Made by a program: the position numbers and the translations under genes
Assembly (NCBI RefSeq): GCF_020283565.1
Contig: NC_060063.1
Span: 26,404,777 to 26,468,776 of the forward strand
DNA: 64,000 nucleotides
Direction: 5' to 3'
From: Trifolium pratense
Taxonomy: Eukaryota > Streptophyta > Magnoliopsida > Fabales > Fabaceae
Shown here: positions 33,201 to 45,199 of the stretch, piece after piece
Numbering within the stretch: position 1 is the stretch's first letter
How the letters are laid out: every line of letters starts with the position of its first letter
Notes under the pieces: model-generated
The model's database searches: none
Told to the model about the DNA's origin: nothing
Seen by the model: only the letters and a program-made list of their open reading frames with translations

Positions 33201-34370
33201 GCATGATTCTGCAGTTGAGGAGGAGGAGGAAGCCCCGAAGGTGTGGCAAAAACATCCAAAAACTTCAAAAGCAGCTGATGCAATTCTTCAGGTAAGTTAG
33301 ATGGAAGGCCCGGATGTGGTGCAGAATTATCAGGTTCCATCTGAACTTGCAACTCATAAACTGCATCGATGGATGTGGTGCAAACGACGTAATTGATGAA
33401 ATTGGGCAGGTCGAGGTAACTCTGGTTTTTTGTCACCATAGAGTGTGACAAACTGATCACGCAAATAAAACTTGATTGATAGAGAGCTATAATCCGCAAT
33501 GTGAGGCCCTAAAGTGGCGAGCCATGCTGCACCCAGTACTAAATCCGCTCCAGCAATGGGTAGTAAATAAATAGGAAGGGCAAGTGTGTGACCCTGGATT
33601 TGTACTTGCAATTGATCAATAAAGCCTTCAGCTGTCAGTGAATTACCATTACCAACGAGAACCCAAAATTTCGAAGCTGGTTGAATGGGAAGTTTCAAAA
33701 CTACCACAGTCAAGTAAAATCTGCACCGTCAACTCACGAATTTGCCCTTACCCAGACCAGGTGCACCACGTAGGGCGTTGAAGGACAGATGGTGTGGTGG
33801 TTCGGCATTTTCTGGTTCGGTGGTTGGTGAAAGGCTATCTGTTGGTTCAAGGTGTAAGTGGGTAATATCTGGAGGTTCATGGTTTGTGGGTGGTGAAAGG
33901 TCGTCTTCACTATAGAGAGAAGGTATTGTTTATTGGGACAACGATGAGAATACGAAAACTTGTCGTCGCAAGTGAAAGAGAGCCCTTTTTCACGGCGTAG
34001 TTGCATTTCCGCCGCCGAGATGTGTTTAACATTAGGGTTACGATTGAGTTGCTGGGTGGGTCGTGTGTTTGTAGTTGGTAGTACGGGTGCGAGGTTGGTG
34101 TTTCGGGTCAGGTTAGGAGTGTAGGGATGGGTAGGGCGAGAGTGATTTGCAGCAACAAAAGGTTTGGGCCTGGGTTGATATTTCTCTTCAAACAATTTTG
34201 CCAACGAGACTGCCTTAGAAATGTTGATTGGGGTTTGGGCCAACACATCACGCTTAATATCAGGCTTAAGCCCACTAATGAAACAGTCCAGAAGGGCATC
34301 TGCACTAACCCCATGAATGCGATTCGCCAGTGAAGTGAACTCAGTGTCATACTCTGCAACTAATGTAGGC
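30281..34370 (-). mobile_element. Ty3/gypsy chromovirus, degraded, in KPHMT copy 2
   Basis: On the minus strand in order: gag with a knuckle-like CDDKFSYSHRC (34359-33734); protease region (33713-33360); reverse transcriptase (33113-32740) with a frameshift near FFYDILIYS; RNase H (FVLETDASGSGIGAVLSQ); integrase with HHCC zinc site; and a chromodomain (VLVQWEGLTEAGATWEDW, 30860-30740). The integrase has Asn for the first catalytic Asp (IAMNFITGLP) and Lys for the catalytic Glu (TDGQSKALNK). The 3' end fits an LTR terminus ...ACATAACA at 30281. No 5' LTR is visible before the KPHMT intron resumes, so that end is deleted. Confidence 0.88.
30875..31014 (-). repeat. 70-bp tandem duplication inside the gypsy element
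   Basis: The unit starting ATGGTAAGGGTAGATACGGT occurs at 30875 and 30945 with two or three differences. Since 70 is not a multiple of three, it shifts the frame between the integrase tail and the chromodomain. Confidence 0.9.
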
Positions 34371-35470
34371 TAAATAAAATATCTGCAACTTATGTAGGCT
34401 ACTCAAAGTATTTGGAATCACGTCGAGTTTCACGAAATCATGTTGGCACCGTGATTTTGTTTAAGCTACAAAATCTAGTTATTGCCAAAGTTGCAGTAGC
34501 ACATCGTGATTCTGACCAACTCACCGTCAATCAAAACATGCACTTATCACCTAAAATGAAAATTAGGCCAACTGACCTGTCCACTGCAATAGGGTCCAGC
34601 CCCAATTCCAATAGTCGGAATTTGAAGTGCTGCTGTTGCTGCGGCAACCACAGGTGCAGGCACACATTCTAGAACAACAGCAAAACACCCTGCTTCTTGC
34701 AAAGCCAATGCCGTCTCCACAACCTGCACAGACACATTCCTATTAGGATCACCAAAAATGTTCAACCTGCACAGACACTAGGAACGTTCCTTCCCTGAGG
34801 TCTAAATCCACCTAAAACACTAATAGCCTGTGGTGTAAGACCAACATGCCCAATCACGGCTATTCCAGCTTCAACAATAGCTTTTGCTGCAACAATTCTT
34901 GATGGTGAACCTCCTTCCAATTTTATGGCATCCATTCCTCCTTCTTTCAAAATCCGAACTGCCGCTTCCACTGCCTGCTCATAATCAATACAGCAACAGT
35001 TAAAACCATTGCATATGATAAGAAAAAGTTAAAATATTTAACAAAAAAGCACCCCAAGTCCTTAATTCCAACCATTTCCTTTCCACATTTCAAGTTCAAG
35101 AGAAACAATTTCTACTCTGAACATCACCAAACTTAACAACCCTAGACCCGGATTCTCTATAGTTAGGGAAGCACACAACCATGCAGTCAAGAAAACTTAG
35201 TAGTTGGATGACTATCGAACAACTAGTATTCCAACTTCACCAAATAAACTTTAAAAATGCAATTCAGACATGTCTGGTGTCTGACACCGAAACATGTCTA
35301 ACACGCTACATTCAATCAGTTCCATTTTTAACTGAATAGAAAATCCAATTCCCTATATAGCACTTCAGACATGTATGGTGTCCGACACAGACACATGTCT
35401 AACACCAATGCATATAGCTACATTCAATCACTTCGATTTTTAACCGTCTATGTGTTTCAGTGTCATCTCA

Positions 35471-36340
35471 GGTGTATTTGTTATGGATCATCTATATAAG
35501 AGAGTTTATTCATTCAAGTGGTATTAGAAGTTTATTTGAACTTAAAACTGGTGCATGATCTTGTATAATCATACCAGTATTCCAGTATATATCAAACTAA
35601 TCAACGGATCCAACCAACCTTTAAATGCACAACACAATTCACACCTCGCAAACTGTTTGCATACGCTTCTGATATTCGCTATTTCGCGCTTGATATCTGA
35701 GAATGGTCACTTTACATTTTAGACATTTCCACGAGAGGAGTTGTATGTCTTCTATCAATTGATCATGTGCAATATTTCTTTATCTCTGAAAATTTTGTCA
35801 TTACGACCTTTCCAAAGAAACCATGTACAAATAAATCATAATACACTGAATTTTTCAGTGCAAATTCTGCTCCTTCCTCACAGTCCGGCGAATTGCTGAA
35901 AGTTTGATTATGCAGTGCCGTAGAAAATTTCAACCAGCTCAGAACTTTGTAACAGACCTGCAAACTATCTTTAAGAATACCCCTCCAAACCATCATAGTT
36001 AAGTAAAGTGGTTTCGACACGACACTTACATGATCCCTCTGAAAAGCATATACTCATAATCTGATGTTTATCCTATGTTTATCCTATAGGTTTTAACATA
36101 TTTGAGCACAAATCACAGTTAAAAACATATCATAAGAAACTAACCATCCAATTAGAAACTTAGTTTTTAGGGCATACCAAAAGCAATTTTCTTAATTATG
36201 AAATGAATGAATGACATAAGAAACTTACTGTGAAAGGAAAACCAAGATAAACCTATTCTTATCATCTTCAAATTCAAGCTATTTAAAGAAATGTAAACTA
36301 AGAAAAATAAGGACGCGGGAAAATTTTATTGCAATAAATC
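35471..36340. other. Unassigned spacer between KPHMT copies 1 and 2
   Basis: This marks the duplication breakpoint side: not shared with the complete copy. An 85-codon minus frame (36020-35763) with VCYKVLSWLKFSTALHNQ looks faintly like plant protein sequence, but I cannot assign it. Confidence 0.4.
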
Positions 36341-36886
36341 GGTAAATTCCAAGTTGCATTGCAATGTAATTGTAATATGAACTCTAAATGGTGTTAGAAA
36401 CCATTAAAATATGGGAAAAAACGAAAATTTTACAATCTTTGTTAAGAGCCTTGATTCATTTCTATGTTATGAGATAACAGTTCAAGCAAGGTAGAAAGAG
36501 CAATAATTGATGTTCAAGTTTGCTGACAAGAAGCTCCATTTGAATAAGCAAAACAAACATGAACAAATCAAAATTGGTTTTTAACATTTTTCTCTTATAC
36601 AATGCTTCAAAACAACATTTCTTTTCGTGATATTGCCTTAGCATTTATGGAGGTTCCATATATGATGTGAGATGGCAAAAAAAAAAAAACGTAACATAAT
36701 TTTTTTTCTTCATGTATTTGAATAATTGAAGCAATCCGCCTTAAGAAAATGATATCAATCTAACTCTCTACCTATCTGTTCTGCCAAAATTCTATTCACT
36801 TAAGTCCTACGATTTATTCTGTCATTGAAAAAGACGAAGAACGTCAAAGGAAAAACGGAGGACCAGTCGGTAGCTTTACTAAATTG

Positions 36887-39347
36887 TCACTTTGTTGATT
36901 TTGTAACCATCTTCTGAACTGCTTCAGACGCCGCAGACGCTGCCTTGTCAAAACCTAAATTTTGCAGCTCATTTAAGAAACCATTAGCATCAGTTTCACT
37001 GATTTTGTATGGACTGTGTTGAGCATCAGGAAATGAACCATTTATCACATCTTCCTTATAATCGAGTAAGGCTTTGTTGATGACATCTCCGACACGAGCG
37101 TATTGTTTACAAAATTTTGGAGTAACCTACAAAAGATAGAGTAATCTTAACTTCAGCATTGAATCGTATCTCCTTGTTTAACATTATAAGAAATCGAAAG
37201 AAAAACTCGATTAATATTTGATCTAAATACCTTTGCATGGTGGGGGTGCTGTAACATACCAAGAAGATCATGATAAACAAGTACCTACATGATTAATAAG
37301 AACTAAATTAGAAATTATTGGCTTTCTATGAACTGAGAAAAGTATTTCTTTTTCTTTTCCTTAATGTAAAATTATAAACACAAATGAAGCTTTGCATAAT
37401 TATTTCAACATAACTGAGGGATACAAACTTAAATGCCATTCATACGAGACATAAGACCAATCTTAACATATTTCTGACTCAATAATAACATCTCCATATA
37501 TTGCATTGAAGTGAAAATATTATTCAAGAGAGACAGTTATCAAGAAGTTGCGGTAGCTCATTGTGATTCTGACCAACTCACTGTCAATTGAAAAATGCAC
37601 TTAACAGCTAAAATGGAAATTAGGCCAACTGACCTGTCCACTGCAATAGGGTCCAGCCCCGATTCCAATAGTCGGAATTTGAAGCGCTGCTGTTGCTGCG
37701 GCAGCCACAGGTGCAGGCACACATTCTAAAACAACAGCAAAACACCCTGCTTCCTGCAAAGCCATTGCCGTCTCAACAACCTACACAAACTCATTCCATT
37801 TAGAATCACTAAAAATTGTTCAAAATGCAAAAACAGTTGCATCATGCAGGAGAGAATAGAGATATAGACCTTGACAGCACTAGCAATATTCCTTCCTTGA
37901 GGCCTAAATCCACCTAAAACACTAATAGCCTGTGGAGTAAGACCAACATGCCCAATCACGGCTATTCCAGCTTCAACAATAGCTTTTGCTGCAACAATTC
38001 TTGAAGGTGAGCCTCCTTCCAATTTTATGGCATCCATTCCTCCTTCTTTCAAAATCCGAACTGCCGCGTCCACTGCCTGCTTATAATCAAAACATCAACA
38101 TTTAAAACCATTGCATATGGTAAGAAAAAGGTTAAAGTATTTAACAAAAATGCACCCCAAGTCCTTAATTCCAACCATTTCCTTTCCACATTTCAAGTTC
38201 AAGAGAAACAATTTCTACTCTGAACATCACCAAACTTAACAACCCTAGACCCGGATTCTCTATAGTTAGGGAAGCAGACAACCATGCAGTCAAGAAAACT
38301 TAGTAGTTGGATGACTATCGAACAACTAGTATTCCAACTTCACCAAATCAACTTTAAAAATGCAATTCACAATATAAAATGTCCAATTTTCAACAAAGGA
38401 CTGATATCACAGCCGCGCAAGAATAGAACTAGTACTTCAGACATGTCTAGTGTCTGACACCGAAACATGTCTAACACGCTACATTCAATCATTTCCATTT
38501 TTAACCGAATAGAAAATTCAATTCCCTATATAGCACTTCAGACGTGCATGGTGTCCGACACAGACACATGTCTAACACCAATGTATATAGCTACATTCAA
38601 TCACTTCCATTTTTAACCGTCTATGTGTCAGTGTCATCTCAGGTGTACTTCTCAATGATTTCATGGCTAATTCCAACAATCCCAACAAGGAATAAATCTA
38701 TAAAAAAAATCCTCTAACTCCTAAATTTTGTTTCAACAAATCTTAAATAAAAGTGAATATCAAACACCACAAACAAATTCCAAAACCCCAGATGAAAAAA
38801 ACCAATCTTTCTCATAAATATTTGAGGAACTCAACCAAATTTCTCATTAACAGCCAAAAACTTTACAATTCAACTCCAAAAGAAACAAATTCAAATCTTT
38901 GAATTAAAAACAAAGAAACAAAAAAACAGGGTATAGTACCTGTTTTGAACTACATTCATAAGTTCCAAAAGGCAAATCACCAACAAGAAGAGGAGTTTTA
39001 GCACCACGAGCAACAGCACGACAATGAACAAGCATTTCATCTAAAGTAATAGGTAAAGTAGTGTCATGACCATGAACAACCATGGAAGCAGAATCACCAA
39101 CAAGACATATATCAATGGAGGCTGTATCAAGGTGAACAGCAGAAGGGTAATCATAAGCAGTGACCATTGTGATTGGTATTGAGTTTCGATGTTTTTGTCG
39201 AAGTTGTGAAAGTGTTACTCTTTTGTTTTGTGGTGTTGGTCCTGAATATACTGTGTTTTCTGGTAGATTGCTCATGGAACGAATGTGTCTTTGAAGAGAT
39301 GAACGGTGAAGGGTTGTTGTTCGGAGTATGGACCTTAGAAATGACAT
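36887..39347 (-). CDS. PANB: Ketopantoate hydroxymethyltransferase (3-methyl-2-oxobutanoate hydroxymethyltransferase), 351 aa
   Basis: Exons on the minus strand: 39347-38940, 38076-37870, 37780-37634, 37284-37231 and 37126-36887. All junctions are phase 0 and GT-AG; the total is 1056 nt. The enzyme transfers a hydroxymethyl group from methylene-tetrahydrofolate to ketoisovalerate, giving ketopantoate, the first committed step to pantothenate and CoA. Family active-site residues are present: D66 (TAYDYPSA), D124 ([10 protein letters not shown]), E156 (KLEGG) and E224 (VLECVP). Residues 1-25 are Arg/Ser-rich without acids, fitting the mitochondrial location known for plant KPHMT. I use the ATG at 39347; the frame runs 19 codons further upstream without an ATG. 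The 3' flank (36341-36886) is shared with the two pseudo-copies. Confidence 0.95.
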
Positions 39348-39565
39348 AGTTGTGAATTGTGATGCTGACAGAGAGAATGAAAGGTACTCCGAATTTAAAC
39401 TCAACTAGTTTCTATGTACTTTACAATTTTGTGATGATTCGTTGATTCATGAGTATTTGGTTTTTGCTTTGATTTTGGACTTTTGGTTATGTCATGACAT
39501 TCGTGATTTGGTCAGACCACAAAACAAAATTGGTCTCACACACTATTTTAAGGAATTTCTTAGAT

Positions 39566-39917
39566 AAAAAATAGCGGATAGTTGATAAGTTAATTTATAG
39601 TGGATTGCTTGTAAGTTAGCTTTTATCTTATAGTAAATAAGCTAACGGATTGAATTCGTAGTGTTTGGTAAAATTAGCGGTTGAACTATCTTATAAGTGT
39701 GAAATGATATAAAAAATTAATATTTATTTTTTTCAAGTAAGATGATAGGGGTAAAATTGAAAGAAAATATGATAAGCTATAAGCTTGTAAGTTACTTGAA
39801 ATAACGTTTGAAAAATAAGTTATAAGTTAGTAAAATATGCTATAAGCTCTTTTTTTAAAATTGTTACCAAACAGCTTATAAACTAAAAGCTATAAGCCAG
39901 CTTATTGGCCTTCTCAA
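39566..39917. mobile_element. hAT-like MITE between KPHMT and DUF2358 genes
   Basis: ATAGCGGATAGTTGATAAGT at the left and AACAGCTTATAAACTAAAAG, then CTATAAGCCAGCTTATTGG, at the right, with inverted AGCTTATA motifs between. Same family as 13085-13495 and 63255-64000. Confidence 0.5.
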
Positions 39918-40080
39918 TCAGAGCCAAAAGTAATTTTCATTTTAATAACTTGCATAGTCACTTTTATTTTTTATATATAAAAATTTGGCTTAATTACAAT
40001 TTTTTGCCCATTAAAGAAGTTTAACTCAGGACATTATATACAGAGCCGCGGTTCGAATCCATTCATTTCACTGGTGAATA

Positions 40081-40262
40081 ATGCTAGTAACACACTCTTT
40101 AACAAACACACTCCAACACACTCTCTTTTATCGGTTGAAATTCACATGGGTCCCATAAAAAAATGTGGACCCATATAACTTTTATGGGACCCATGTGAAT
40201 TTCAACCAATAAAAGATAATGTGTTGGAGTGTGTTTGTTAAAGAGTGTGTCGTTAGCACTCC
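40081..40262. mobile_element. Near-perfect hairpin MITE in the DUF2358 promoter
   Basis: Almost the whole element is an inverted repeat. ACACACTCTTTAACAAACAC, then ACTCCAACACA, at the left is mirrored at the right, and GGTTGAAATTCACATGGGTC faces its complement around a short centre. It ends about 180 bp before the ATG at 40442. Confidence 0.85.
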
Positions 40263-40441
40263 CCTTTCACTTGTAAAATTTATAGTCGTAAAAATTTAAT
40301 TGTTTCAAACCTCCTTCTTTTTTATGTGGCTATCATTAATCAGAAACTAAGATATTTAAATACAAGGCAGGTAGCAACTATCTGACTTAGATTCTCAAAC
40401 AAACTCATTCTAACGTTTGTTCTCTTTACTATTCTAGTTTC

Positions 40442-43400
40442 ATGGCATTGTCTACTATTGCTTCCATTACCTTAATCAACACTACTCACAATCACCACAG
40501 TTCATTGTTCTTTCCACCAAAACAACAACATCATCACCATCATAACACCAGAAGAATACATAGGTTTCAATGCAATGGAACAAACCCAAATCAAGAGTCT
40601 CAAACTAAGAACAATGCATTTCTTAAAGTAGCATGGTATAGTTCTGAGCTTCTAGGAATTGCTGCTTCTGTTTTTCGTTCTTCATCTGGTGAAGATGAAG
40701 CTTCTCCTTTGAGACTTCTTGAAACCATTGATCGTGCTTCTGTTGTGGATACAATTAAACAAGACTTTGAAAGATCTTATTTTGTCACAGGTTTTATCAA
40801 ATGCTTTTTCTTATCTTATGGGTTAATACCAATTTATTTTATTTAGATCCTTCTTAATATATGTTATAGTTTCAATTTTATGTATGTATGTATGTATGGT
40901 TTCTTAAATTATGCTTTTCTTTTTTACATTTCATTTGGATTTTGGATGATTAATTTGGGGGAAAAAGTTCTATATTTAATTAAAATTAAGAGTGAAGACC
41001 CATTTTGATCGTTCACAAATTTCTGACAGGACAATTCAGTTCCTGACAAAAATAAAACTCAAATTAGTCACTGACATTTTCATATCGAGGACAAATTAGT
41101 CCCTGATTCGTTATAACAGAAGAACCAATTTATCTCAAATATGAAAATGTCGGGGACTAATTTGAGTTTTATTTTTGTCGTCTAAAGTTTGTGAAGGACC
41201 AAAACGGGTCTTCATTCTATAACTAAAATAGTAGATATGTTCTAGGGAAAGGGTATAACTAATTCAAAAATGTTGGGTTGGGTATGCCTTATAGTTACCG
41301 ATAAGTAGGCATGTTAGTTAGGGTCAAACGTTAGTTGGGTTGCAATTGTGGGGGTGGGGTGGTTCAACCCTGCGGTACGATTCAGGGCTGTTGAATTATG
41401 GACCGCAATATTTAATTAAATACGTTGTACAATGTAAATTCTAAGCGTGAAATAATAATTCAAAGGAACTGCAGCCACTCTGTAGTAAGAGACGTAGACA
41501 CAATTGGCTGAACTTTGTGATCAAATATTGTGTGTCTGTGTTTTCTACTTTGTCTGTGTTGTTTTCGTATCTTTTACTTTTATTAGACAATAATGAGGAG
41601 AAGATAGACTCAATGAATAACTAGAGTTAGTGTAGTAGAATTAACTCAATTAGAAGAGTCAATGTTACTTCCATAGTACTACTTTGTTTGATTTATTTAG
41701 AATTAAGAAGAAATTACCTTTAGCACTACCAGATCCATATGCCTTTGCCACATTGGCTGAACACTTCGCCTCCACATTGCTCTTTTCAAGCAGAGCAATC
41801 AGCCCTTGATACTGCTCCTGGTGAGTGAAACTCTTCCATCATCTTCACTGCTACTTCCTGCATTATTGACTGATGCATTGGTCACAGGCTTCTCTTCATA
41901 TTCATCACCATCAACATGGTTTGCATACGCATTGTTGTAACCATTTCCACGCCCCCAATTTGGTGGATAGCCAATGTAACATCCTTCCACAGTGTGTCCT
42001 CCCTTTCCACAATAGGTACCCACTTTGCCATTTCCTCTACCTCTTCCATACTGCAAAGTTCAGATCCTCTTCCATTGGAATTTCATTTGATCCATCAACA
42101 AACTTGAACTTATTTTTCATTGCAAGTGCTCTTCGCATCTTCAACGCCCAGGCATGATAATTCTCTCCGTTCATTGCCGGTGTGACACAGACGGTGGTTG
42201 GATTTTCCGACGGATGAACATGATAGGGATCTAGGGATTGCGAATGATCTTGATTCGCCGGATTCTGACTTCCTTGACCTCTCGCCATTACAAATTGAAC
42301 GATTGAAACTGAACAATCAAGAAACTGATACAAAACGAAAAACTGAAGCTGCAAAGGATCGAAATCAACACAAGAAAAACGATCGGAAGAGATTTCTGTA
42401 ACTTTCTATAGCTGTGGAAGCAGAGCGGGATGAACCTGCTCTGATAGCATCAAAGTATTAGAATTCCATACAAAACCAAGCTAGAAAATTGATAGATTTC
42501 ATTCATTGATAAGAGAAGTGTTACAAGAGAGTAATACTACAGGAGTTCAGTTAGCAGTTGTACTTGTAACAAACTGATGATAGTGTAATAAACTAACTCT
42601 AGTTATTCATCGAGTCTATCTTCTCCTCATTATTGGCTAATAACTGTTGATAGTGTACTTTGAGTATAGTATGTTATTTCATACATGTTAATTAACTTGC
42701 AAATGTTTGCTTCCTATGTAATGATTGACACAAAATGAAGCTACCAACAATTGGCAGTTTCTAGTTAGTATTTTGATTATAATCAGAAGATTCACATGGT
42801 TGATCTATTCTTCTCAACTCTCAGGAGATCTCACATTGAATGCATATGAAGAGGATTGTGAATTTGCGGATCCTGCCGGCTCTTTCAAAGGGCTTCAGCG
42901 TTTCAAAAGAAACTGTACTAATTTTGGATCCCTTTTGGAGAAGTCAAATATGAATCTTATGAAGTGGGAAGATTTTGAGGTGCGAATAAGCTTTAACACT
43001 TCTCTACCGCTTTCTTAAATATAGTTTTGCAACGTTTTGAATTCAAGTTGCAGTTAAAGTTGAGATTACCTTGCAATCCTTGACATTACATGTAATTGAG
43101 GATAACTGCTACTGATGCGGTTGCAGTTGCGATATAGTTGCGAAGACTTAAACAACAATTGTTGTCGTAGCTGGGATTGTGGATTATTCCGTGGGTGTTA
43201 GTGCAGTGTTAACTGCTTAGCTATGTAATCTAAAGGGACATAGTTCAATCTCCTGCTACACATCCGACTTTAGAAACGCGTGTTTTTTCTTTTTTAAAAT
43301 TCAATACTTCTTATTGACAGGACAAAGGAATTGGCCACTGGAGATTCAGCTGCATCTTGTCCTTTCCATGGAGGCCTATTCTTTCTGGTAAATTTTAAGC

Positions 43401-43982
43401 CTATCCATTTAGAGTATATCCAATTGATTGAGCCATCAATGAACAAAATGAAATTGCTTTACTAATACGATACATATTTTTGTATAATTGTAATTTATCT
43501 GCATTTCGATGGAACCTCTCTTGAAATTTCTTTCATTTTTCATAGAATATGTGACATTTGCAAAATGCTTATTTAGTAGTAACCAGCAAAAAGAAGCTTA
43601 AATTATATTGTATGGTACATTTTTTAACCATGTTACTAATATATGCTGCAGCAACTGGATACACGGAATATTACTTTGATGCACAATCAGGAAAAGTATG
43701 CAGGTGTGAAAAATGTTCAATTATGATGACACATGTTTCTACCATTGTCTGATTTCAATTGTGAATAAATTTGACTAATATGAAATAATGCGAATAAGTT
43801 TCAAAATGAAATCTTTGTGAGTAAGTTATCATTTTCAAAATCATCTAAATATCTGAAAAATTTTCAGGCATGTGGAGCATTGGAATGTTCCAAAATCGGC
43901 TTTGTTCAAGCAAATTCTAAGGCCTAGCAAGGGATTTGGCTTAAAAGATTATCTGACTAGGTGGTTGAAAATTTTCCAGTGA
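40442..43982 (+). CDS. DUF2358 family protein, plastid-targeted type, 245 aa
   Basis: Exons 40442-40790, 42825-42979, 43321-43387, 43652-43703 and 43868-43982 join in phase to 738 nt. The first 45 or so residues are Ser/Thr/His-rich with few acids (His and Gln runs at about 28-34), which fits a chloroplast transit peptide. The remainder matches the plant and cyanobacterial DUF2358 family (SnoaL-like fold expected): TLNAYEEDCEFADPAGSFKG, NLMKWEDFE, HWRFSCILSFPWRP, GYTEYYFDAQSGKVCRHVEH. No enzymatic role is established for the family as far as I know. Intron 1 (2.0 kb) contains a hairpin MITE and an inverted Copia fragment. The gene is divergent from KPHMT, with about 1.1 kb between start codons. 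Confidence 0.88.
40994..41213. mobile_element. Hairpin MITE in DUF2358 intron 1
   Basis: GAAGACCCATTTTGATCGTT at the left and AGGACCAAAACGGGTCTTC at the right are inverted repeats. The arms continue with AAAATAAAACTCAAATTAGT mirrored by ACTAATTTGAGTTTTATTTT. Confidence 0.8.
41590..42690 (-). mobile_element. Copia gag fragment with inverted LTR pieces in DUF2358 intron 1
   Basis: On the minus strand, 42294-42040 encodes a Copia-type gag start (MARGQGSQNPANQDHSQSLD, then PAMNGENYHAWALKMRRALA). 42056-41799 encodes a degenerate zinc knuckle (TYCGKGGHTVEGC, first Cys lost). GCTATCAGAGCAG near 42450 is the primer-site region. AATAATGAGGAGAAGATAGA at 41590 and its reverse complement near 42632 are inverted, not direct, so the LTR pieces have been rearranged. 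Confidence 0.75.
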
Positions 43983-44333
43983 ATCATTAAATTTACAAAG
44001 ATTTTGCGACACTGTCAACGTTTCATTATACACACCTAAGCCTGTGTGATATTGGTATGTATTAATTTTAGAAGTGTATGATAGGAGCTTCTGACATAGT
44101 AGGAATATCCTGTATATATGTGGTTTACCAGATTAATTAGGACTGTGAATTTGATTTTGTTACCAGAAAAAGAAAATAGATAAAAAGAGATTTTTTTTCC
44201 TTTTCATTTGTTACTTTAAAGTAAAGTTTCTTTTTTTCGTAAACATAAAGTAATGTAAAGTGAAGTTTGTTTTTAGTATTGATAGATTGTTCTGTACAAT
44301 TTTTGGCCCTTACATTTGTTGGTTTATGTTAGG
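43983..44333. other. 3' flank of the DUF2358 gene, no gene seen
   Basis: T-rich sequence with a repeated AAAGTAA/GTAAAGT motif near 44214-44262. Probably holds the polyadenylation site, which I cannot place exactly. Confidence 0.4.
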
Positions 44334-44500
44334 ATGTGGAATAATGGTTAATTAGAGTAGTTAAAGTAGTTAAGGGTTTTATAGAAGTTAGTTAGTTAGT
44401 TTAGTTGTTAATGGGCTATTTGTATAAATAGGAGAACACAATGTAGAGTTGATCATTATTGAATATTTGTAAACATTGTGAAGGGGAAACCCTTGGAGGT
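44334..44500 (+). mobile_element. LTR-like fragment
   Basis: Starts TGTTAGGATGTGGAATAATG, holds a TATA-like GTATAAATAGGAG at 44421 and a T-rich end, then meets LINE sequence. It is consistent with a truncated LTR, without a matching partner. Confidence 0.4.
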
Positions 44501-44787
44501 GCAAAATGCTCACAGGTTGGCCGTGAGGTTTTGATTAAATCGGTAGTTCAGGGAATTCCGTGTCTTTCTTATGCCAGAATCTTTAGAGGCAGAGATTGAA
44601 CGAATTATAAAAACCTTTTGGTGGGGATTGCAAAGAGGAGCTTGTAGATGGGATTAATTGGATGAAGTGGGAGAAGTTGACCATGCGAAAGGAGTTTAGA
44701 GGTTTGGGGTTTCATGACTTTCATGGCTTTAATCTAGCTATGTGGGGAAACAAGGTTGGAAGTTTATAACCAACCCGGATACTATAC

Positions 44788-44935
44788 TGTTGGAAAATAT
44801 TTAGTTTCCTAGTTTGTTATTTCTAGGAGATTCTAAGCTTATCTATTATTTCCTTTTATGTTTGTACTCTTCCTATTTAAACCAGCCTTGAGCTGAGGAA
44901 TAATACACAACAGTATTTACTTATTATTTTCTACA
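44788..44935 (+). repeat. 5' LTR of the Copia element
   Basis: 148 bp, TGTTGGAAAATATT to TTATTTTCTACA, with a TATA-like CTATTTAAACC near 44872. By eye it shows no difference from the 3' LTR. Confidence 0.95.
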
Positions 44936-45034
44936 TGGTATCGAGAGCTCCCGATTTTGGGGGTCTCGCTTCCGCAAAACCCTAGCCGCCGTCGTGTTTA
45001 CAATCTGACCACGACGACTGATTTTGTGTGCGGC

Positions 45035-45145
45035 ACTGTTCACACGTGGTACTGTTCACGCACCACTGTTCATTTAAAATACTGTTCATCGGAGGCACTG
45101 TTCATACGTACTGTTCACGTGATTACTGTTCACGAGTACTGTTCA
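45035..45145 (+). repeat. Eight ACTGTTCA repeats in the Copia leader
   Basis: Eight copies of ACTGTTCA, each followed by C or T, are spaced 11-20 bp apart. They lie in the segment that replaces gag, just before the first in-frame ATG. Confidence 0.9.
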
Positions 45146-45199
45146 CCGGCGTTACTTTTCTTTGCTGCTTCCGGTACTCCTTGGCTAAGATTATTAATT

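Larger units (their letters stand above)
29260..35470 (-). pseudogene. KPHMT copy 2, lacks exon 1, split by a Ty3/gypsy element
   Basis: Exon 2 (from 34974 down to about 34785) has lost its end and donor site: after RNVP the sequence jumps, apparently through a deletion at repeated CCTGCACAGACAC. Exon 3 (34723-34577), exon 4 (30238-30185) and exon 5 (30076-29837) are intact and open. Intron 3 holds a 4.1-kb Ty3/gypsy element. Intron 1 homology with the complete copy runs to about 35470 and then stops, so exon 1 was never copied or was lost. The 3' flank 29260-29830 matches 36341-36886. It is non-functional as a KPHMT gene. Confidence 0.88.

Noticed and set aside
35763..36020. 85-codon minus frame in the KPHMT spacer
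   Set aside because: No recognisable motif and no conserved context; recorded only as a spacer feature.
44957..45199. Upstream 81 codons of the Copia open frame as coding
   Set aside because: The frame begins with TTG and has no ATG before 45200; the peptide reflects the ACTGTTCA repeats. Kept as leader.
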